Positions 22,641 to 35,540 of a stretch of DNA of 64,000 nt are shown piece after piece. Source of the stretch: Megalopta genalis (Eukaryota; Arthropoda; Insecta; Hymenoptera; Halictidae); the NCBI RefSeq assembly GCF_051020955.1, contig NW_027476222.1, positions 1 through 64,000 of the forward strand, written 5' to 3'. The notes under the pieces were generated by a model, which saw only the letters and a list, made by a program, of their open reading frames with translations, did no database searches and was not told where the DNA came from. The translations under genes were made by a program, and so were the position numbers. Within the stretch, counting starts at the first letter, position 1; each line of letters begins with the position of its first letter.

Positions 22641-25600
22641 AGCAAATCAATGCGATGTAGAAGGTTTAGCTTCAGATCCATGCGAAACCAATGATTTAGC
22701 TTCAGATACTTGCGATATAAGTGGCATAGCTTCAATTGCAGACGAAACAAACCAGATAGCTTCAATTCCATGCGAAATACATGATTTAGCTGCAAATCAA
22801 TGCTATGTAGAAGGTTTATTTTCAAATCCATGCGAAACAAATGGCTTAGATACAAATACTTGTGATATACGTTATTTAGATTCAACTGCATGCGCAACAA
22901 GCGAATTAGTTTCAAATCCAAGCGAAACACATGATTTAGCAGCAAATCAGTGCGATGTAGAAGGATTAGCTTCAAATCCATGCGAAGCAAATGATTTAAC
23001 TTCAAACAGTTTGGACATAAGTGATATTGCTTCAAATGCGGACGAAACAAACGAGTCAGCTTCAAATCAATGCGAAAGTAGCAGGTTTAGCTTCAAATCC
23101 ATGCGAAACAAATGATTTAGCATACGATACTTGCGACATAAGGGATATAGCTTCAAATTCAGGGGATACGAACGAGTTAGCTTCAAATCCATGCGAAACA
23201 CATGATTTAGATTCAAATCAATGCGATGTAGAAGGATTGGCTACAAATCCATGCGAAGAAAATGATTTAGCGTCAGATACTTGCGATATGAGTGATATAG
23301 CTACAAATGCAGGGGAAACAAACGAGTTAGCTTCAAATCCATGCGAAACACATGATTTAGCTGCAAATCAATGCGATGTTGAAGGTTTAGCTTCAAATCC
23401 ACGAGAAACAAATGATTTAGCTTTAGATACTTGCGATACAAGTGATATAGTTTCAAGTGCAGTCGAAACAAACGAGTTAGCTTCACATCCATGCGAAACA
23501 CATGATTTAGCTGCAAATCAATGCGATGTTGAAGGTTTTGCTTCAAATCCACGAGAAACAAATGATTTAGCTTTAGATACTTGCGATACAAGTGATATAG
23601 CTTCAAATGCAGGGGAAACAAACGAGTTAGCTTCAAATGCAGGGGAAACAATCGAGTTATCTTCAAATCCATGCGAAACACATGAATTAGCTTCAAATCA
23701 ATGCGATGTAGTAGGTTTAGCTTCAAATCCATGCGAAACAAATGATTTAGCTTCAAACACTTGGGATATAAGTGATATAGCTTCAAATGCAGCGGAAGCA
23801 AACGAGTTGACTTCAAATCCAAGCGAATCACATGATTTAGATTCAAATCAATGGGATGTAGAAGGTTTAGCTTCAAATCCATGCGAAACAAATGATTTAA
23901 CTTCAAACTCTTGGGATAGAAGTGATATAGCTTCAAATGCGGACGAAACAAACGAGTCAGCTTCAAATCAATGGGAAAGTAGTAGGTTTAGCTTCAAATC
24001 CATGCGAAACAAATGATTTAGAATACGATACTTGCGACATAAGGGATATAGTTTCAAATTCAGGGGATACGAACGAGTTAGCTTCAAATCCATGCGAAAC
24101 ACATGATTTAGCTTCAAATCCATGCGATATAGAAGGATTGGCTTCAAATCCATGCGAAGCACATGATTTACCTTCAGATACTTGCGATATATGTGATATA
24201 GCTTCAAATGCAGACGAAACAAACGAGTGGGCTTCAAATCCGTGCGAAATACATAATTTAGCAGCAAATCAATGCGATGTAGATGGTTTAACTTCAAATC
24301 CATGCGAAACCAATGATTTTGCTTCAGATACTTGCGATATAAGTGGCAGAGCTTCAAATGCAGACGAAGCAATCGAGTTAGCTTCAAAATCCATGCGATA
24401 CACATGATTTAGCAGCAAATCAATGCGATGTAGAAGGTTTAGCTTCAGATCCATGCGAAACCAATGATTTAGCTTCAGATACTTGCGATATAAGTGGCAT
24501 AGCTTCAATTGCAGACGAAACAAACCAGATAGCTTCAATTCCATGCGAAATACATGATTTAGCAGCAAATCAATCCTATGTAGAAGGTTTATTTTCAAAT
24601 CCATGCGAAACAAATGGCTTAGATACAAATACTTGTGATATACGTTATTTAGATTCAACTGCATGCGCAACAAGCGAATTAGCTTCAAATCCATGCGAAA
24701 CACATGATTTAGCAGCAAATCAATGTGATGTAGAAGGTATAGATTTAAATCCATGCGAAACAAATGGTTTAGCTACAAATACTTGTGATATACGTTATTT
24801 AGATTAACTGCATGCGTAACAAACGAATTAGTTTCAAATCCAAGCGAAACACATGATTTAGCAGCAAATCAGTGCGATGTAGAAGGATTAGCTTCAAATC
24901 CATGCGAAGCAAATGATTTAACTTCAAACAGTTTGGACATAAGTGATATTGCTTCAATTGCGGACGAAACAAACGGGTCAGCTTCAAATCAATGCGAAAG
25001 TAGCAGGTTTAGCTTCAAATCCATGCGAAACAAATGATTTAGCATACGATACTTGCGACATAAGGGATATAGCTTCAAATTCAGGGGATACGAACGAGTT
25101 AGCTTCAAATCCATGCGAAACACATGATTTAGATTCAAATCAATGCGATGTAGAAGGATTGGCTTCAAATCCATGCGAAGAAAATGATTTAGCGTCAGAT
25201 ACTTGCGATATGAGTGATATAGCTACAAATGCAGGGGAAACAAACGAGTTAGCTTCAAATCCATGCGAAACACATGATTTAGCTGCAAATCAAAGCGATG
25301 TAGAAGGTTTAGCTTCAAATCCATGCGAAACAAATGATTTACCTTCAGATACTTCCGATATAAGTGATATAGTTTCAAGTGCAGACGAAACAAACGAGTT
25401 AGCTTCAAATCCATGCGAAACACATGATTTAGCTGCAAAGCAATGCGATGCTGAAGCTTTAGCTTCAAATCCATGCGAAACAAATGATTTTGCTTCAGAT
25501 ACTTGCGATATAATTTATATAGCTTCAAATGCAGGCGAAACGATCGAGTTAGCTTCAAATCCATGCGAAACAAATGATTTAGCTTCAAACAGTTGGGATA

Positions 25601-27384
25601 TAAGTGATATAGCTTCAAATGCGGACGAAACAAACGAGTTAGCTTCAAATACATGCGAAACACATGATTTAGCTGCAAAGCGATGCGATGTTGAAGCTTT
25701 AGCTTCAAATCCATGCGAAACACATGATTTAGCAGCAAATCAATGCGATGTAGAAGGTTTAGGTTCAAATCCATGCGAAACACATGATTTAGCTGCAAAG
25801 CAATGCGATGTTGAAGCTTTAGCTTCAAAGCCAAGCAAAACACATGATTATGCATCAAATCAAAGCTATGTAGAAGGTTTAACTTCTGATCCATGCGAAA
25901 CCAATGATTTAGATTTAGATACTTGCGATATATGTGATATAGCTTCAAATGCAGACGAAACAAACGAGTTAGCTTCAAATCCGTGCGAAATACATAATTT
26001 AGCGGCAAATCAATGCGATGTAGATGGTTTAACTTCAAATCCATGCAAAACCAATGATTTTGCTTCAGATACTTCCGATATAAGTGATATAGTTTCAAGT
26101 GCAGACGAAACAAACGAGTTAGCTTCAAATCCATGCGAAACACATGACTTAGATGCAAAGCAATGCGATGTTGAAGCTTTACCTTCAAATCCATGCGAAA
26201 CACATGATTTAGCAGCAAATCAATGCGATGTAGAAGGTTTAGGTTCAAATCCATGCGAAACCAATGATTTAGCTTCAAATATTTGCGATATAACTAATAT
26301 AGCGTCAAATGCAGGCGAAACGACCGAGTTAGCTTCAAATCCATGCGAAACTAATGATTTAGCTTCAAATCCAAGCAAAACACATGATTATGCTTCAAAT
26401 CAAAGCTATGTACAAGGTTTAACTTCTGATCCATGCGAAACCAATGATTTAGCTTTAGATACTTGCGATATATGTGATACAGCTTCAAATGCAGGGGAAA
26501 CAAACGAGTTATCTTCAAATCCATGCGAAACACATGAATTAGCTTCAAATCAAAGCGATGTAGTAGGTTTAGCTTCAAATCCATGCGAATCAAATGATTT
26601 AGCTTCAAACTCTTGGGATAGAAGTGATATAGCTTCAAATCCAGACGAAACAAACGAGTTAGCTTCAAATCTAAGCGAATCACATGATTTAGCTGCAAAT
26701 CAAAGCGATGTAGAAGGTTTAGCTTCAAATCCATGCGAAACAAATGATTTACCTTCAGATACTTCCGATATAAGTGATATAGTTTCAAGTGCAGACGATA
26801 CAAACGAGTTAGCTTCAAATCCATGCGAAACACATGATTTAGCTGCAAAGCAATGCGATGTTGAAGCTTTAGCTTCAAATCCATGCGAAACACATGATTT
26901 AGAAGCAAATCAATGCGATGTAGAAGGTTTAGGTTCAAATCCATGCGAAACCAATGATTTAGTTTCAGATATTTGCGATATAACTAATATAGCGTCAAAT
27001 GCAGGCGAAACGAACGAGTTAGCTTCAAATCCATGCGAAACAAATGATTTAGCTTCAAATCCAAGCAAAACACATGATTTTGCTTCAAATCAAAGCTATG
27101 TAGAAGGTTTAACTTCTGATCCATGCGAAACCAATGATTTAGCTTTAGATACTTGCGATATATGTGATATAGCTTCAAATGCAGACGAAACAAACGAGTT
27201 AGCTTCAAATCCATGCGAAATACATGATTTAGCTGTAAAGCAATGTGATGTTGAAGCTTTAGCTTCAAATCCATGCGAAACAAATGATTTAGCTTCAAAC
27301 ACTTGGGATATAAGTGACATAGCTTCAAATGCAGACGAAGCAATCGAGTTAGCTTCAAAATCCATCCGATACACATGATTTAGT
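22641..27384 (+). repeat. 5,165-bp tandem duplication, copy 2 (421 bp shorter)
   Basis: Second copy of 17476-22640, 4,744 bp long. The copies before 17476 and before 22641 differ at several sites (for example GCCGAAGC-type B units and ATGCGATAC against ATCCGATAC). The strings before 22641 and before 27385 agree, as expected for a tandem duplication of 17476-22640. It holds the longest open frame in the window. Confidence 0.92.
24943..27378 (+). other. Longest + open frame (811 codons), judged non-genic
   Basis: An ATG-started open frame runs through about 80 repeat units without a stop and ends at a KSMRYT-type 31-bp unit (TGA 27376-27378). The product would be an acidic decapeptide repeat protein with a Cys at the fifth place of many blocks. 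No signal peptide, membrane segment, non-repeat domain, ribosome-binding site or splice signal is visible. The first codons (MILLQLRTKQTGQL) are the array read in the shifted frame before a 31-bp unit. The frame is open only because copy 2 lost the 421-bp segment and has TCA where copy 1 has TGA. I regard it as an accident of duplication; a real repetitive protein cannot be fully excluded without transcript data. Confidence 0.2.
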
Positions 27385-28460
27385 AGCAAATCAATGCGAT
27401 GTAGAAGGTTTAGCTTCAGATCCATGCGAAACCAATGATTTAGCTTCAGATACTTGCGATATAAGTGGCATAGCTTCAATTCCAGACGAAACAAACCAGA
27501 TAGCTTCAATTCCATGGGAAATACATGATTTAGCAGCAAATCAATGCTATGTAGAAGGTTTATTTTCAAATCCATGCGAAACAAATGGCTTAGATACAAA
27601 TACTTGTGATATACGTTATTTAGATTCAACTGCATGCGCAACAAGCGAATTAGCTTCAAATCCATGCGAAACACATGATTTAGCAGCAAATCAATGTGAT
27701 GTAGAAGGTTTAGCTTTAAATCCATGCGAAACAAATGGTTTAGCTACAAATACTTGTGATATACGTTATTTAGATTAACTGCATGCGTAACAAACGAATT
27801 AGTTTCAAATCCAAGCGAAACACATGATTTAGCAGCAAATCAGTGCGATGTAGAAGGATTAGCTTCAAATCCATGCGAAGCAAATGATTTAACTTCAAAC
27901 AGTTTGGACATAAGTGATATTGCTTCAAATGCGGACGAAACAAACGAGTCAGCTTCAAATCAATGCGAAAGTAGCAGGTTTAGCTTCAAATCCATGCGAA
28001 ACAAATGATTTAGCATACGATACTTGCGACATAAGGGATATAGCTTCAAATTCAGGGGATACGAACGAGTTAGCTTCAAATCCATGCGAAACACATGATT
28101 TAGATTCAAATCAATGCGATTTAGAAGGATTGGCTTGAAATCCATGCGAAAAAAATGATTTAGCGTCAGATACTTGCGATATGAGTGATATAGCTACAAA
28201 TGCAGGGGAAACAAACGAGTTAGCTTCAAATCCATGCGAAACACATGATTTAGCTGCAAATCAAAGCGATGTAGAAGGTTTAGCTTCAAATCCATGCGAG
28301 ACAAATGATTTACCTTCAGATACTTCCGATATAAGTGATATAGTTTCAAGTGCAGACGAAACAAACGAGTTAGGTTCAAATCCATGCGAAACACATGATT
28401 TAGCTGCAAAGCAATGCGATGTTGAAGCTTTAGCTTCAAATCCATGCGAAACAAATGATT
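27385..28460 (+). repeat. Third, partial copy of the 24.4-25.5 kb segment
   Basis: It matches 24414-25489 at offset 2,971 bp, with more differences than the 5,165-bp pair (for example CCAGACG near 27482 and GCTTGAAATCC near 28134). It carries D'-E', the 29-bp TAACTGC unit at 27773 and the marker cassette near 28.0 kb in the same order. Confidence 0.85.
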
Positions 28461-30239
28461 ATGCTTCAAATCAAAGCTATGTAGAAGGTTTAACATCTGA
28501 TCCATGCGAAACCAATGATTTAGATTTAGATACTTGCGATATATGTGATATAGCTTCAAATGCAGACGAAACAAACGAGTTAGCTTCAAATCCATGCGAA
28601 ATACATAATTTAGCAGCAAATCAATGCGATGTAGATGGTTTAACTTCAAATCCATGCGAAACCAATGATTTTGCTTCAGATACTTGCGATAATAGTGGCA
28701 GAGCTTCAAATGCAGACGAAACAAACGAGTTAGCTTCTAATCTATGCCAAACACATGATTTAGCTTCAAATCAATGCGATGTAGAAGGTTTACCTTCAAA
28801 TCCATGCGAAACAAATGATTTAGCTTCAAACACTTGGGATATAAGTGACATAGCTTCAAATGCAATCGAAGCAATCGAGTTAGCTTCAAAATCCATGCGA
28901 TACACATGATTTAGCAGCAAATCAATGCGATGTAGAAGGTTTAGCTTCAGATCCATGCGAAACCAATGATTTATCTTCAGATACTTGCGATATAAGTGGC
29001 ATAGCTTCAATTGCAGACGAAACAAACCAGATAGCTTCAAATCCATGCGAAATACATGATTTAGCAGCAAATCAATGCGATGTAGAAGGTTTATTTTCAA
29101 ATCCATGCGAAACAAATGGCTTAGATACAAATACTTGTGATATACGTTATTTAGATTCAACTGCATGCGCAACAAGCGAATTAGCTTCAAATCCATGCGA
29201 AACACATGATTTAGATTCAAATCAATGCGATGTAGAAGGATTGGCTTCAAATCCATGCGAAAAAAATGATTTAGCATCAGATACTTGCGATATGAGTGAT
29301 ATAGCTACAAATGCAGGGGAAACAAACGAGTTAGCTTCAAATCCATGCGAAACAAATGATTTTGCTTCAGATACTTGCGATATAATTTATATAGCTTCAA
29401 ATGCAGGCGAAACGATCGAGTTAGCTTCAAATCCATGCGAAACAACTGATTTAGCTTCAAACAGTTGGGATATGAGTGATATAGCTTCAAATGCGGACGA
29501 AACAAACGAGTCAGCTTCAAATCAATGGGAAAGTAGTAGGTTTAGCTTCAAATCCATTCGAAACAAATGATTTAGCATACGATACTTGCGACATAAGGGA
29601 ATCAAATTCAGGGGATACGAACGAGTTAGCTTCAAATCCATGCGAAACACATGATTTAGCTTCAAATCAAGGCGATATAGAAGTATTGGCTTCAAATCCA
29701 TGCGAAGCACATGATTTACCTTCAGATACTTGCGATATATGTGATATAGCTTCAAATGCAGACGAAACAAACGAGTTAGCTTCAAATCCCTGCGAAACAC
29801 ATGACTTAGCTGCAAATCAATGCGATGTAGAAGGTTTAGCTTCATATCCATCCGAAACAAATTATTTAGGTTCAGATACTTGCGATATAAACGATATAGC
29901 TTCAAATGCAGGAGAAACAAACGAGTTAGCTTCAAATCCAAGCGAAACACATGATTTAGCTTCAAATCAATGCGATGTAGAAGGTTTAGCTTCAAATCCA
30001 TGCGACACTAATGATTTAGCTTCAGATACTTGTGATATAAGTGATATAGCTTCAATTGCAGACGAAACAAACGAGTTAGCTTCAAATCCATGCGAAACAC
30101 ATGACTTAGCTGTAAATCGATGCGATGTAGAAGGATTAGCTTCAAATCCATGCGATACACAAGATTTAGCTTCAAATCAATGCGATGTAGAAGGTTTAGC
30201 TTCCTATCCATCCGAAACGAATGATTTAGGTTCAGTTAC
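28461..30239 (+). repeat. Mosaic array segment
   Basis: A patchwork of ordinary units with D'-E' near 29.12 kb and the marker cassette near 29.55 kb. One E'' unit has lost six bases (GGGAATCAAATTC near 29597), an in-frame deletion. No non-repeat sequence was seen. Confidence 0.82.
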
Positions 30240-30550
30240 TTGCGAAATAAATGATGTAGCTTCAAATGCAGGCGAAACATACGAGTTAGCTTCAAATCCA
30301 TGCGAAACAAATAATTTAGCTTCAGATACTTGCGATATAAGTGATATAACATCAAATGCAGACGAAACAAACGAGTTATCTTCATATTCAATCGAAACAC
30401 ATGATTTAGCTTCAAATCGATGCGATGTAGATGGTTTCGCTTCAAATCCATGCGAAACACATGATTTAGCAGCAAATCAATGCGATGTAGAAGGTTTAGC
30501 TTCAAATCCATGCGAAACCAATGATTTAGCTTGAGATACTTGCGATCTAA
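30240..30550 (+). repeat. Short duplicated segment, source 1 of a fused copy
   Basis: It matches 33029-33339 at offset 2,789 bp. Both carry AAATAATTTAGC, TCATATTCAATCG, GATGGTTTCGC and an in-frame TGA in GCTTGAGATACTTG. Confidence 0.8.
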
Positions 30551-31299
30551 GTGGCATAGCTTCAAAAACAGACGAAACAAACGAGTTAGCTTCAAATCCA
30601 TGCGAAACGCATGACTTAGCTGCAAATCGATGCGATGTAGAAGGATTAGCTTCAAATCCATGCGACACACAAGATTTAGCTTGAAATCAATGCGATGTAG
30701 AAGGTTTAGCTTCAAATCCATCCGAAACAAATGATTAAGGTTCAGATACTTGCGATATAAGCGATATAGCTTCAAATGCAGGAGAAACAAACGAGTTAGC
30801 TTCAAATACATGCGACACAAATGATTTAGCTTTAGATACTTGCGATATAAATGATATAGCTTCAATTGTAGGGGAAACAAATGAGTTAGCTTCGAATCCA
30901 TGCAAAACACATGTTTAAACTTCAAATCAATGCGATGTAGTAAGATTAGCTTCAAATCCATGCGAAGCAAATGATTGAGCTTCGAACACATGGGATGTAT
31001 GTGATATAGTTCCAAATGCAGACGAAACAATCGAGTTAGCTTCAAATCCATGCGAAACATATGATTTAGCTTCAGATACTAGCGACATAAGTGATATAGC
31101 TTCAAATGCATTTGAAACTAACGAGTTAGCTTCAAATCCAAGCGAAACACATGATTTAGCTTCAAATCAATGCGATGTAGAAGGTTTAGCTTCAAATCCG
31201 TGCGAAATAAATGATTTAGCATCAAATACTTGCGATATAAATGATATAGCTACAAATGCAGGCGAAACTAACGAGTTACCTTCAAATCCATGCGAAGCA

Positions 31300-31658
31300 C
31301 ATGATTTAGCTTTAAATCAATGCGATGTAGAAGGTTTAGCATCAAATCCATCCGAAACAAATGATTTAGGTTTAGATACTTGCGATATAAGCGATATAGT
31401 TTCAAATGCAGGAGAAATAAACGAGTTAGCTTCAAATCCATGCAAAACACATGCTTTAGCTTCAAATCAATGCAGTGTAGAAGGTTTAGCTTCAAATCCA
31501 AGCGAAACACATGATTTAGCTTCAAATCAATGCGATGTAGAAGGTTTAGCTTCAAATCCGTGCGAAACAAATGATTTAGCATCAAATACTTGCGAAATAA
31601 ATGATATAGCTTCAAATGCAGGCGAAACATACGAGTTAGCTTCAAATCCATGCGAAAC
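31300..31658 (+). repeat. Short duplicated segment, source 2 of a fused copy
   Basis: It matches 32739-33097 at offset 1,439 bp. Shared marks are AAATCCATCCGAAAC, GGAGAAATAAACG and GCAGTGTAGAAGG. The matching copy runs on into the counterpart of 30240-30550. Confidence 0.8.
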
Positions 31659-32738
31659 ATATGATTTAGCTTCAGATACTAGCGACATAAGTGACATAGC
31701 TTCAAATGCATTTGAAACTAACGAGTTAGCTTCAAATCCAAGCGAAACACATGATTTAGCTTCAAATCAATGCGATGTAGAAGGTTTAGCTTCAGATCCA
31801 TGCGAAACCAATGATTTACCTTCAGATACTTGCGATATAAGTGGCATAGCTTCAATTGCAGACGAAACAAACCAGTTAGCTTCAATTCCATGCGAAATAC
31901 ATGATTTAGCAGCAAATCAATGCTATGTAGAAGGTTTATTTTCAAATCCATGCGAAACAAATGGATTAGATACAAATACTTGTGATATACGTTATTTAGA
32001 TTCAACTGCATGCACAACAAGCGAATTAGCTTCAAATCCATGCGAAACACATGATTTAGCAGCAAATCAATGTGATGTAGAAGGTTTAGCTTTAAATCCA
32101 TGCGAAACAAATGGTTTAGCTACAAATACTTGTGATATACGTTATTTAGATTAACTGCATGCGTAACAAACGAATTAGTTTCAAATCCAAGCGAAACACA
32201 TGATTTAGCAGCAAATCAGTGCGATGTAGAAGGATTAGCTTCAAATCCAGGCGAAGCAAATGATTTAGCATACGATACTTGCGACATAAGGGATATAGCT
32301 TCAAATTCAGGGGATACGAACGAGTTAGCTTCAACTCCATGCGAAACACATGATTTAGCTGCAAATCAAAGCGATGTAGAAGGTTTAGCTTCAAATCCAT
32401 GCGAAACAAATGATTTACCTTCAGATACTTCCGATATAAGTGATATAGTTTCAAGTGTAGACGAAACAAACGAGTTAGCTTCAAATCCATGCGAAACACA
32501 TGATTTAGCTTTAGATACTTGCGATATATGTGATATAGCTTCAAATGCAGGGGAAACAAACGAGTTATCTTCAAATCCATGCGAAACACATGAATTAGCT
32601 TCAAATCAAAGCGATGTAGTAGGTTTAGCTTCAAATCCATGCGAAACAAATGATTTAGCTTCAAACTCTTGGGATAGAAGTGATATAGCTTCAAATGCAG
32701 GCGGAACAAACGAGTTAGCTTCATATCCAAGCGAAACA

Positions 32739-33339
32739 CATGATTTAGCTTTAAATCAATGCGATGTAGAAGGTTTAGCATCAAATCCATCCGAAACAAA
32801 TGATTTAGGTTTAGATACTTGCGGTATAAGCGATATAGTTTCAAATGCAGGAGAAATAAACGAGTTAGCTTCAAATCCATGCAAAACACATGCTTTAGCT
32901 TCAAATCAATGCAGTGTAGAAGGTTTAGCTTCAAATCCAAGCGAAACACATGATTTAGCTTCAAATCAATGCGATGTAGAAGGTTTAGCTTCAAATCCGT
33001 GCGAAACAAATGATTTAGCATCAAATACTTGCGAAATAAATGATATAGCTTCAAATTCAGGCGAAACATACGAGTTAGCTTCAAATCCATGCGAAACAAA
33101 TAATTTAGCTTCAGATACTTGCGATATAAGTGATATAACATCAAATGCAGACGAAACAAACGAGTTAGCTTCATATTCAATCGAAACACATGATTTAGCT
33201 TCAAATCGATGCGATGTAGATGGTTTCGCTTCAAATCCATGCGAAACACATGATTTAGCAGCAAATCAATGCGATGTAGAAGGTTTAGCTTCAAATCCAT
33301 GCGAAACCAATGATTTAGCTTGAGATACTTGCGATCTAA
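32739..33339 (+). repeat. Fused copy of 31300-31658 and 30240-30550
   Basis: The left part follows 31300-31658 and the right part follows 30240-30550. Source order is therefore reversed relative to position, as unequal exchange between neighbouring segments would give. Confidence 0.75.
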
Positions 33340-35300
33340 GCGATATAGCTTCAAATGCAGGAGAAACAAACGAGTTAGCTTCAAATCCATGCGAAACACA
33401 TGGTTTAGCTGCAAATCAATGCGATGTAGAACGTTTATCTTCAAATCCATGCGAAACAAATGATTTAGGTTCAGATACTTGCGATATAAATGATGTAGCT
33501 TCAAATGCAGGCGAAACATACGAGTTAGCTTCAAATCCATGCAAAACAAATAATTTAGCTTAAGATACTTGCGATTTAAGTGATATAGATTCAAATGCAG
33601 GGGAAACAAACGAGTTAGCTTCAAATCCATGGGAAACAAATAATTTAGCTTCAGATACATGCGTTATAAGTGATATAGCATCAAATGCAGGCGATACGAA
33701 CGAGTTAGCTTCAAATCCATGACAAACACATGATTTAGCTTCAAATCAATGCGATGTGCAAGGTTTAGCTTCAAATCCAAGCGAAACAAATGATTTAACT
33801 TCAAACACTTGGGATATAAGTCATATAGCTTCAAATGCAGACGAACCAAACGAATTAGCTCCAAATCCATGCGAAACAAATGATTTAGCTTTAGATACTT
33901 GCGATATAAGTGATATAGCTTCAATTGTAGGGGAAACAAACGAGTTAGCTTCAAATCCATGCAAAACACATGTTTAAACTTCAAATCAATGAAGATGTAG
34001 AAAGATTAGCTTCAAATCCATGCGAAGCAAATGATTGAGCTTCAAACACATGGGATGTATGTGATATAGTTCCAAATGCAGACGAAACAAACGAGTTAGC
34101 TTCAAATAAAAGCGAAACACATGATTTAGCTTCAAATCAATGCGATGTAGAAGGTTTAGCTTCAAATCCATGCGAAAGACATGATTTAGCAGCAAATCAA
34201 TGCGATGTAGAAGGTCTAGCTTCAAATCCATGCGAAACCAATGATTTAGCATCAGATACTTGGGATATAAGTGATATAGCTGCAATTGCAGACGAAACAA
34301 ACGAGTTAGCTTCAAATCCATGCACAACACATGAATTAGCTTCATATCAATGCGATGTAGAAGGTTTAGCTTCAAATCCATGCGAAACAAATGATTTAGC
34401 TTCAAACAGTTGGGATATAAGTGATATAGCTTCAAATGCGGACGAAACAGACGAGTCAGCTTCAAATCAATGCCAAAGTAGAAGGTTTAGCTTCAAATCC
34501 ATGAGAAACAAATGATTTAGCTTCAAACACTTGGGATATAAGTGATATAGCTTCAATTGCAGACGAAACAAACGAGATAGCTTCAAATCCATGCGAAACA
34601 CATGAATTAGCTTCATATCAATGCGATGTAGAAGGTTTAGCTTCAAATCCATGCGAAGTAGAAGGCTTAGCTTGAAATCCATGCGAAACACATGATTTAG
34701 CAGCAAATCAGTGCGATGTAGAAGGTTTAGCTTCAAATCCATGCGATGTAGAAGGTTTAGCTTGAAACCAATGCGACACAAATGACGTAGCATCAGATAC
34801 ATGCGATATAAGTGATATAGCTTCAAATGCAGGAGAAACAAAGGAGTTAGCTTCAAATCCATGCAAAACACATGCTTAAGCTTCAAATCGATGCGAAGTA
34901 GAAGGCTTAGCTTCAAACCCATGCGAAACCAATTATTTAGCTTCAGGTATTTGCGATATAAGTGATACAGCTTCAAATGCGGACGAAACATACGAGTCAG
35001 CTTCAAATCAGTGCGAAAGTAGAAGGTTTAGCTTCAAATCCAGGCGAAACAAATGATTTAGCATCAGGTACTTGCGATATAAGTGATATAGCTTCAAATA
35101 CAGGGGATACAAACGAGTTAGCTTCAAATCAATACGAAACACATGATTTAGCTTCAGATACTTGCGATATAAGTGATATAGCTTCAAATGCAGACGAAAC
35201 AAACGAGCTACCTTCAACTCCATGCGAAACACATGTTTTTTCTTGAAATACTTGCGATATAAGTGACATAGCTTCAAATTCAGACGAATCAAACGATGTA
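33340..35300 (+). repeat. Divergent array segment with many stops
   Basis: Ordinary classes with frequent lesions: GATTGAGC, GCTTGAAACC, GCTTAAGATAC, GTTTAAAC and GCTTAAGC alleles. The string at about 33960-34090 repeats one at about 30900-31030. The string at 34671-34870 has a distant near-copy at 62266-62468. No unique DNA was seen. Confidence 0.8.
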
Positions 35301-35540
35301 GCTTCAAATCTATGCGATGTAGAAGGTTTAGCTTCAAATCCATGCGAAAACAATGATTTAGCCTGAGATACTTGCGATATAAGTGATATAGCTTCAAATG
35401 CAGACGAAACAAACGAGTTAGCTTCAAATCTATGCGATGTAGAAGGTTTAGCTTCAAATCCATGCGAAACCAATGATTTAGCCTGAGATACTTGCGATAT
35501 AAGTGATATAGCTTCAAATGCAGACGAAACGAACGAGTTT
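35301..35540 (+). repeat. Two tandem copies of a 120-bp four-unit HOR
   Basis: 35301-35420 and 35421-35540 match at offset 120 bp. Each is a B-like unit (AATCTATGCGATGT), C, D with TGA (GCCTGAGATAC), then E. This is a local HOR form that lacks unit A, and both copies share the stop. Confidence 0.88.

Noticed and set aside
32146..33660. 504-codon open frame on the - strand, and many similar - frames rich in Leu, Arg and His
   Set aside because: It is the complement of the array read in a frame whose consensus lacks a stop. The leucine-rich look follows from reading TTTAG/CAAAT strings backwards. There is no non-repeat domain, and copies break at indels without constraint.
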